From assembly GCA_021160785.1 (NCBI GenBank), contig JAGHBX010000567.1:1-10759 (forward strand): a stretch of 10,759 bases of DNA, given 5' to 3'. The notes under the pieces were generated by a model that searched no databases, had not been told where the DNA came from, and worked only from the letters and a program-made list of their open reading frames with translations. The first letter of the stretch is position 1, and each line of letters begins with the position of its first letter. Below are positions 6,801-10,759 of the stretch, piece by piece. The translations under genes were made by a program, and so were the position numbers. Source of the DNA: Planctomycetota bacterium. Its GTDB lineage: Bacteria; Planctomycetota; Phycisphaerae; Sedimentisphaerales; Anaerohalosphaeraceae.

Positions 6801-6956
6801 AAAACGATTGTCAAATACAACAAGGAGATTCCGCTTGACGGATATCTGCTCAATATGATAGCCATTCGGCCGGAATCACTCCAGCGTCTGGAAGGATTGG
6901 CTAATATAGAACAATCACAAGAGGATGTGCTGGAGAACATGGCGGCGGTCAAGTGA
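3861..6956 (+). CDS. TPR - SPINDLY/OGT-like GT41 glycosyltransferase fused to an FkbM methyltransferase
   Basis: This 1031-residue, three-part protein starts at ATG with AGAGG 5 bases upstream. Seen: a Lys/Arg-rich N-terminus (1-20); TPR-like helices at about 85-215; and a GT41 catalytic domain at about 238-600. The latter has RIGYISPDFKIHSV with H251 at the position of human OGT H498, GHTGQSR (322-328), PAPIQVSYLGYPNT (336-349), FNNISKLSP with K417 matching the OGT UDP-binding Lys, and YPYNGTTTTCQAL (495-507). The last motif resembles SPINDLY (plant protein O-fucosyltransferase) more than OGT. A helical linker (about 620-780) leads to an FkbM domain (about 805-1000; FDLGANVG at 819-826, VEPA at 843-846, KMDVEGHE at 923-930). 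Known: GT41 enzymes modify Ser/Thr of cytoplasmic proteins; FkbM enzymes O-methylate sugars. Inferred: it glycosylates flagellin and methylates the sugar. The donor (GDP-, UDP- or CDP-sugar) is unknown. No signal peptide is seen. Confidence 0.92.
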   Translation: MAKKKKERKSIRTKKVNLSVEKSDQTEFPSYDEWKRNMPDWLNKIKRLIGCGYTKQAHRLLDEEKIQKKLADINDAKTKVFVLHAVAGLLDETGQLERAAQYYTDMLDIPETSRVKELSVLYQKAGVLCFKCARIKQAIEHLNRADQLAPNNISTLNCLAGAIMKFGRLEEAMDLLRKAISINPQARSVYSNLLLDYNYLPDAKSSEVFEESKKWAQIQAPVNLAFTNHDNSLDPHRKLRIGYISPDFKIHSVMYFFESLLNGHDRNKFEVYGYGNVEAPDDRTEELIYKFDYYRDIYNVDDKEVAELIRSDSIDILVDLAGHTGQSRVHVLAYKPAPIQVSYLGYPNTIGMTQIDYRLTDAIADTPDQQKYYTEKLVFLPNGFLCYNPGKLQPTVKSLPMSHEDSITFGCFNNISKLSPVMVKIWVDILNSVPNSRLMLKFFEGPDPEIRQYYYNLFAEYGLENPEERIIILGFVVIEQHLDLYNSIDIALDTYPYNGTTTTCQALLMGVPVITLAGSRHSSRIGLDILTRLEMQFFAAQSHEEYAKKAIALASKPEALTQIRKTMRQRLAASPLCNYELITSDIENAYRRMWQDYCRSKGIETEQVASRQDADYRPRRCSGRTVVDNIISADKFYQAGKRAKAVKYSTAAFDELSSDNREEPPQQLLERYNADDLQSLVFNFRMDTMAYSSYYGYDQYCRIYSKARKMNPSNPEIDLRIGLLMALQARIKNVKIQDKYIKLLEIADSKLNNERSKAVLALAKGELIELSLPYDWARIHLYPDLINTTTYVLLEQGDWFEKNDLNFFRSIIRSDDTVFDLGANVGPYSISAAARTNGKVIAVEPASETFELLNRSASQFSNMTAIHAAISDKPGTAFLSCDDGPSEEFKLSDNNETQGEEVPVVTIDDIAAEHGIESVDIIKMDVEGHELNALAGAKKVISNGSPIIFYEVKHCNDLHPELIDAFEYFGYDSYFTLPDAKTIVKYNKEIPLDGYLLNMIAIRPESLQRLEGLANIEQSQEDVLENMAAVK

Positions 6957-7498
6957 CACGAAGATTGCATATCGGTGGAGAACAACCCCATCCTGACTGG
7001 GAGATCTTTAACATTCAAAAGGGCCCCAACGTGGACCACGAAGGCGATGCGAAGGATTTGTCGCGTTTTGAAGACCGGACATTCGACGAATTGTACGCCT
7101 CTCACATAATAGAACATTTCGACTACAACGGACCGCTGCAGAAAGCCCTTAAAGAATGGTGCAGAGTACTCAAGCCAGATGGCAAACTATATCTGAGCAC
7201 ACCTGATATGGACATGTTGTGCAAATGGTTTACGATGCGGGAAAGATTTACATTTCAGGAGCGTTTTCAGATAATGCGCACGATGTTCGGCGGACATATC
7301 GACCAGTATGACTATCACTATGTCGGCCTTTTTTTTGACCTTTTAGCCTCGCTTCTCACTGAAGCAGGATTTCAGGAAGTCGAAACGGTGAAATATTTCG
7401 GTATTTTTGAAGATGCCAGCAGACTTTGTTTAGGAAGTTTTCCTATGAGCCTCAATGTTATTGCTTTCAAAGGCTGCGGTGATTGCCGCAAAACCTGA
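6953..7498 (+). CDS. Small class I SAM-dependent methyltransferase
   Basis: This 181-residue protein starts at GTG, overlapping the previous stop in GTGA, so it is probably translationally coupled; a separate ribosome binding site is weak. Seen: LHIGGEQPHPDWEIFNI (5-21) takes the place of the glycine-rich SAM motif. GDAKDLSRF (31-39), YASHIIEHFDY (48-58), LKEWCRVLKPDGKLYLSTPD (66-85), ERF.IMR.MFGGHIDQYDYH and SLNVIAFK near the end follow. Known: this matches a group of short methyltransferases (COG4627-like) that recur in O-antigen and flagellar glycosylation clusters, with conserved EHFDY, RVLKP.G and FGG..D.YD.H. Inferred: it O- or N-methylates a sugar of the glycan made here; the acceptor is not known. 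It is the second methyltransferase activity in a row after the FkbM domain. Confidence 0.85.
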   Translation: MTRRLHIGGEQPHPDWEIFNIQKGPNVDHEGDAKDLSRFEDRTFDELYASHIIEHFDYNGPLQKALKEWCRVLKPDGKLYLSTPDMDMLCKWFTMRERFTFQERFQIMRTMFGGHIDQYDYHYVGLFFDLLASLLTEAGFQEVETVKYFGIFEDASRLCLGSFPMSLNVIAFKGCGDCRKT

Positions 7499-7660
7499 CG
7501 GATTTGCGAAAATATACTCCTCGATGCGAGCCGGAACGGCAACAAGTGGCCTTTGTAACAGAGGACGTAAAAATAATCAGCGAGTAATTGCAACCCACGG
7601 GGACGGAGTCTGTTTGGACATTGCAGCTTGCGGCATTGAGAGCATCACAGGAGTATTACA
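7499..7660. other. 162-base gap before rfbF
   Basis: This is the only sizeable break in an otherwise overlapping run. No terminator, sigma-54 or clear sigma-70 promoter is visible. One open frame (from an ATG at 7455 or 7524) crosses it and ends in TGA overlapping the rfbF ATG (ATGA), the same junction style as its neighbours. However, it has no motif and no ribosome binding site, so I do not call it a gene. AGGAG at 7649-7653 is the rfbF ribosome binding site. Confidence 0.5.
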
Positions 7661-8434
7661 ATGAAAGTCGTGATTCTGGCAGGAGGATTTGGCAGCCGCC
7701 TTCAGGAAGAAACTGCAATACGACCTAAACCGATGGTCGAAATTGGCGGTAAGCCTATCCTCTGGCACATTCTGAACATCTACTCGACGTTCGGGTTCAA
7801 TGAGTTCGTTCTGGCTTTGGGCTACAAAGGCGAGTACATAAAAAAATATTTTCTAAACTTCTATGCGGTAAACAACGACCTGACGGTGGACCTTGCCAAT
7901 GGCAAGAGCGAGATTCACGAGGGAAAGCAGCCAGGCTGGAGAATCAATCTGGTGGATACCGGGCCGAAAACGATGACCGGGGGCCGCATCAAGCGACTAC
8001 AGCCGTGGATTGGTAATGAAACATTTTTGGCAACGTACGGTGATGGTCTATCTGATGTTTCTATTGACGAATTGCTTTCTTTTCATAAGTCACACGGTAA
8101 AGTGGCTACGCTAACAGCGGTTAGGCCTCCCGCGCGGTTTGGGGGGCTCAATATTGATGGCGGCCGGGTCGTTGAGTTTGCTGAAAAGCCGCAAAGCGGA
8201 GAGGGATGGATCAATGGAGGATTTTTTGTTCTTGAACCGGAAATATTCGATTACATTGAAGGTGATGGCACTTTGTTTGAAGGGGAACCCATGCAGAAAC
8301 TGGCCTCTGACGGGCAATTAATGGCATTTCAACATGAAGGTTTCTTTCAGCCGATGGATACGATGCGTGAGTGTAATATTCTGGAAGACCTGTGGGCATC
8401 GGGAAAAGCACCCTGGAAGGTGTGGCGGGATTGA
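7661..8434 (+). CDS. rfbF: Glucose-1-phosphate cytidylyltransferase
   Basis: It converts CTP and alpha-D-glucose 1-phosphate into CDP-glucose and pyrophosphate (EC 2.7.7.33), the entry step to CDP-linked deoxysugars, in the cytoplasm. The 257 residues equal the normal family length. Seen: nucleotidyltransferase signature LAGGFGSRL (6-14), RPKPMVEIGGKPILWHI (21-37), GYKGEYIKKYF (54-64), LVDTG (97-101), ATYGDGLSD (124-132, with the metal-binding Asp), VRPPARFGGL (154-163) and WINGGFFV (183-190). Ending in PWKVW is characteristic of RfbF rather than of the dTTP-using RmlA. The start is ATG with AGGAG 7 bases upstream. It overlaps rfbG by 4 bases (TTGA). The pair rfbF-rfbG is the standard opening of CDP-6-deoxyhexose pathways. 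Confidence 0.97.
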   Translation: MKVVILAGGFGSRLQEETAIRPKPMVEIGGKPILWHILNIYSTFGFNEFVLALGYKGEYIKKYFLNFYAVNNDLTVDLANGKSEIHEGKQPGWRINLVDTGPKTMTGGRIKRLQPWIGNETFLATYGDGLSDVSIDELLSFHKSHGKVATLTAVRPPARFGGLNIDGGRVVEFAEKPQSGEGWINGGFFVLEPEIFDYIEGDGTLFEGEPMQKLASDGQLMAFQHEGFFQPMDTMRECNILEDLWASGKAPWKVWRD

Positions 8435-9528
8435 GAGATGATTTCTGGAAAAACAAATCTGTCCTGATTACCGGGCATACCGGGTTCAAAGGGGCGTGGC
8501 TGTCTCTCTGGCTTAACAGTCTTGGCGCCAACGTCAGTGGGTACGCTACAGAGCCGCCTACAAACCCAAGTCTTTTTGAACTTGCGTCGGTAGGCATTTG
8601 TACGCAATCGACTATTGCCGACATTAGAGACTCCGCCTCGTTAGAGGGAGTATTCAAATCAAATCAACCTGAAATTGTTTTTCATCTGGCCGCCCAATCC
8701 CTTGTCAGGCCTTCTTACAAAGACCCTGTCGAGACCTTTACTACCAATGTTATTGGGACGGTTAATGTACTCGAGTCAATTCGCAACTGTAAGTCTGTTA
8801 AAGCTGTAGTTATTGTCACCAGTGACAAGTGCTATGAGAATCGTCAATGGGCCCGGGGATATAGAGAAAATGACCCTTTGGGGGGTTACGATCCCTATTC
8901 ATCCAGCAAAGCGTGTGCCGAACTTGTGACGGCCTCTTATCGCTGCTCCTTTTTTAATCGAAAAGATTCTCAGGCCGGCTGCCCTTCTATTGCTTCGGCG
9001 CGAGCCGGCAACGTCATAGGGGGCGGCGACTGGGCGGCGGATCGGCTGATTCCCGACTTGGTAAGAGCTCTTATTGATAATCGTTCGGCGGTTATTCGCA
9101 ACCCTCTTGCGATACGGCCGTGGCAGCATGTTCTTGAGCCCTTGTCCGGTTATATTACTCTTGCCGAATCCTTATGTGACAGTCAAAGCGGCACGGATCA
9201 AGCGTGGAATTTCGGGCCGGATGAAGAAAATGTGCGTTCGGTGAATGATGTGTGCGATGGTATGGCCGGCCGATTTGAAGATGCAGCGTATTGGCGGCGG
9301 GATACTTCCCAAAATCCTCATGAGGCCCATTTACTGCAACTGGACTCGTCTAAAGCGCGTCGTGAACTTGGATGGGAAAGCATTCTTGGTTTTGAAGAGG
9401 CCCTGGACTGGACTGCGCAATGGTACAAGGGATATATGGCCGGTAAAGATGCCCGTGAGTTGACATTAAATGATATTGACCGTTATCAGTTGCGTCTAAG
9501 CAGATCGATCCAGGCGGCTTTTATATGA
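8431..9528 (+). CDS. rfbG: CDP-glucose 4,6-dehydratase
   Basis: It converts CDP-glucose to CDP-4-keto-6-deoxyglucose using bound NAD+ (EC 4.2.1.45). It belongs to the extended short-chain dehydrogenase family. Seen, numbering from TTG: Rossmann motif GHTGFKG (15-21), EPPTNPSLFE (41-50), HLAAQSLVRPSY (85-96), TSDKCYEN (130-137), catalytic Y156-x3-K160 in YDPYSSSKA, RAGNVIGGGDW and RPWQHVLEPLSGY. This set separates RfbG from dTDP-glucose dehydratase. Start choice: the frame opens at GTG 8392, but homologues begin a few residues before DFW...VL.TGHTGFKG. The TTG at 8431 gives LRDDFWKN, a 365-residue protein (family about 357-360), an AAGG-type ribosome binding site at 8417-8420 and a TTGA overlap with rfbF. 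GTG at 8422 or 8392 are alternatives. The enzyme call is firm; the start is likely but not certain. Confidence 0.95.
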   Translation: MRDDFWKNKSVLITGHTGFKGAWLSLWLNSLGANVSGYATEPPTNPSLFELASVGICTQSTIADIRDSASLEGVFKSNQPEIVFHLAAQSLVRPSYKDPVETFTTNVIGTVNVLESIRNCKSVKAVVIVTSDKCYENRQWARGYRENDPLGGYDPYSSSKACAELVTASYRCSFFNRKDSQAGCPSIASARAGNVIGGGDWAADRLIPDLVRALIDNRSAVIRNPLAIRPWQHVLEPLSGYITLAESLCDSQSGTDQAWNFGPDEENVRSVNDVCDGMAGRFEDAAYWRRDTSQNPHEAHLLQLDSSKARRELGWESILGFEEALDWTAQWYKGYMAGKDARELTLNDIDRYQLRLSRSIQAAFI

Positions 9529-10751
9529 AATGTCGCGCCTGCCAACAGGAATTGAATCATACGTTTGTAGACCTTGGCGTTTCACCGCTTAGCAATAGTT
9601 ATTTGGCTGCCGATGGTCTTGAAGCGATGGAGCCGCATTACCCGTTGAAGGTTTTGTTGTGTACGCATTGCTGGCTGGTGCAGCTTGGGGCAGTCACAAA
9701 GCCGGAGAATATATTCAGTGATTATGCATATTTCTCCTCTTTCTCTGAGACCTGGCTTCGCCACGCGAAAGACTACGTCGAGAAAATGGTCCAACGTTTC
9801 GAATTCAATGAAGGTCATAAAGTAATCGAAATTGCCAGCAACGACGGTTACCTGCTGCAATATTTTGCTGATAGAAACATTCCTGTTCTTGGCATCGAGC
9901 CGGCTGCGAATGTCGCCAGGGTTGCCGTTGCCAGGGGTGTTGAAACCCTGGTTGAGTTTTTTGGGGTTGAAACAGCAAAGAAACTGGCTGCCGAAGGGAA
10001 AAAGGCCGACTTGCTTTTGGGCAATAATGTTCTGGCGCATGTGCCCGATCTCAATGATTTTATAACGGGCATGAAAATCGCCCTAAAACCGGGCGGCGTC
10101 ATCACCATGGAATTCCCCCACTTGATGAGGTTGATGTCCGGCAACCAGTTTGATACGATTTACCACGAGCACTTTTCTTATTTTTCATTTATTAGTGTAG
10201 AGAAGGCTTTTGCACGTCATGGCATCACCCTGTTTGATGTTGAAGAGCTTTCTACGCATGGCGGGTCATTGAGGATTTATGGATGTCATGAGGGAGACGC
10301 CGCCCGCCCCATAACCGATAATGTTGACGAATTGCGAGATCGTGAATTAAGTGCAGGGTTTGACCGGATTGAGACATATCAGGGGTTTGCAAAACAAGTC
10401 GAAGAGAGCAAACGAAATTTGCTCGAGTTTTTAATTGAAGCCAAACGTCAGGCCAAAACCGTCGTTGGTTACGGCGCACCCGCCAAGGGTAATACTTTGC
10501 TGAACTATTGCGGCATTCGCACCGATTTTCTCGATTACACGGTGGACCGCAGCCCGCACAAACAAGGACATTTTCTCCCCGGCACGCGAATCCCGATATT
10601 CGCCCCTGAAAAGATTCGCGAAACCAAACCCGACTACGTTCTGATACTTCCCTGGAACCTCAAGGACGAGATTGCTTCGCAGATGGCGCATATACGAGAC
10701 TGGGGAGGACGGTTCGTCGTTGCCATCCCCAAAGTCGAGGTGCTCCCATGA
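9525..10751 (+). CDS. Zinc-site sugar C-methyltransferase (TylC3/NovU/TcaB9 type)
   Basis: This 408-residue SAM-dependent enzyme puts a methyl group on carbon next to the keto group of a nucleotide-activated deoxysugar. Seen: an N-terminal zinc-binding domain with C3, C6, C46 and C49 (CRAC and CTHC) and VDLGVSPLSNSYL; a Rossmann methyltransferase domain with EIASNDGYLLQYF (102-114) and GIEPAANVA (123-131); NNVLAHVPDLNDF (167-179); and YHEHFSY (213-219). The YHEH segment holds the Tyr, Glu and His that I recall as active-site residues in TcaB9. A C-terminal domain has GGSLRIY and VGYGAPAKGNTLLNYC. These are the three Pfam parts Methyltransf_13, Methyltransf_23 and C-methyltransferase C-term. 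ATG overlaps the rfbG stop (ATGA), with AGGCGG 7 bases upstream. Directly after RfbF-RfbG, the likely substrate is CDP-4-keto-6-deoxyglucose, giving a 3-C-methyl branched sugar; C-3 versus C-5 is inferred. Confidence 0.93.
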   Translation: MKCRACQQELNHTFVDLGVSPLSNSYLAADGLEAMEPHYPLKVLLCTHCWLVQLGAVTKPENIFSDYAYFSSFSETWLRHAKDYVEKMVQRFEFNEGHKVIEIASNDGYLLQYFADRNIPVLGIEPAANVARVAVARGVETLVEFFGVETAKKLAAEGKKADLLLGNNVLAHVPDLNDFITGMKIALKPGGVITMEFPHLMRLMSGNQFDTIYHEHFSYFSFISVEKAFARHGITLFDVEELSTHGGSLRIYGCHEGDAARPITDNVDELRDRELSAGFDRIETYQGFAKQVEESKRNLLEFLIEAKRQAKTVVGYGAPAKGNTLLNYCGIRTDFLDYTVDRSPHKQGHFLPGTRIPIFAPEKIRETKPDYVLILPWNLKDEIASQMAHIRDWGGRFVVAIPKVEVLP

Positions 10752-10759
10752 TTTTCACC
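10748..10759 (+). CDS. Start of a downstream gene (3' truncated), possibly a sugar 3,5-epimerase
   Basis: ATG at 10748 overlaps the C-methyltransferase stop in ATGA and continues as MIFT to the window end. Four residues identify nothing by themselves. The overlap style matches the other junctions, and RfbC-like dTDP-4-dehydrorhamnose 3,5-epimerase relatives in such clusters often begin MIFTPT. That assignment is a guess from context and must be read from the next bases. Confidence 0.45.

Noticed and set aside
8392..8430. Longer rfbG start at GTG 8392
   Set aside because: The extra 13 residues are not like the N-terminus of the family, overlap rfbF by 43 bases and lack a placed ribosome binding site; TTG 8431 fits better.
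9582..10040. 152-codon minus-strand frame inside the C-methyltransferase gene
   Set aside because: It is antisense to the zinc and SAM motifs of a well-defined enzyme; no independent evidence of coding.
1..10759. Insertion sequences, integrase, tRNA or attachment sites that would mark a mobile island
   Set aside because: No transposase or integrase motif, tRNA or terminal repeats could be found in the window.

Overview
The window reads as a chromosomal segment from a flagellated Gram-negative bacterium of moderate G+C. The TPR-linked sugar transferases, the SPINDLY-like transferase, the RsmE subtype beginning MNLLIL, and a flagellin/FliS pair embedded in a sugar cluster would all fit a planctomycete (Phycisphaerae-like) or a deltaproteobacterium-like lineage. 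This placement is a guess from style; no rRNA or other lineage marker is present.

Layout. (1) Bases 3-596, +: 3' end of a TPR-type, GT9-like glycosyltransferase whose start lies outside the window. (2) Bases 629-1378, -: rsmE, a 16S rRNA methyltransferase, convergent with the first gene and the only housekeeping gene here. (3) Bases 1379-1892: a 514-base gap with no credible gene. It holds several dyad symmetries, including two perfect palindromes 3 bp apart, a terminator-like hairpin, a cluster of CACAG words and the flagellin leader. (4) Bases 1893-3648, +: flagellin and its export chaperone FliS, separated by a perfect 32-bp palindrome. (5) Bases 3745-3760: a textbook sigma-54 -24/-12 element. 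(6) Bases 3861-10751 and beyond, +: a sugar/glycosylation run. It comprises a 1031-residue fusion of TPR, a SPINDLY/OGT-like GT41 transferase and an FkbM methyltransferase; a small SAM methyltransferase; rfbF (CDP-glucose synthase); rfbG (CDP-glucose 4,6-dehydratase); a zinc-site sugar C-methyltransferase; and the first four codons of another gene.

How the genes may work together (inference). RfbF and RfbG make CDP-4-keto-6-deoxyglucose. The C-methyltransferase can add a branch methyl, and the next gene is probably an epimerase or reductase, giving a branched 6-deoxyhexose of the yersiniose/virenose kind. The SPINDLY-like domain is the type of enzyme that puts sugar on Ser/Thr of a cytoplasmic protein, and the closest candidate acceptor is the flagellin encoded just upstream. 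Its fused FkbM domain and the next methyltransferase could O-methylate the glycan. Flagellin, its chaperone, a sigma-54 promoter and this pathway side by side suggest a flagellin glycosylation island. Four consecutive 4-base stop/start overlaps (GTGA, TTGA, ATGA, ATGA) indicate translational coupling, with one break of 162 bases before rfbF.
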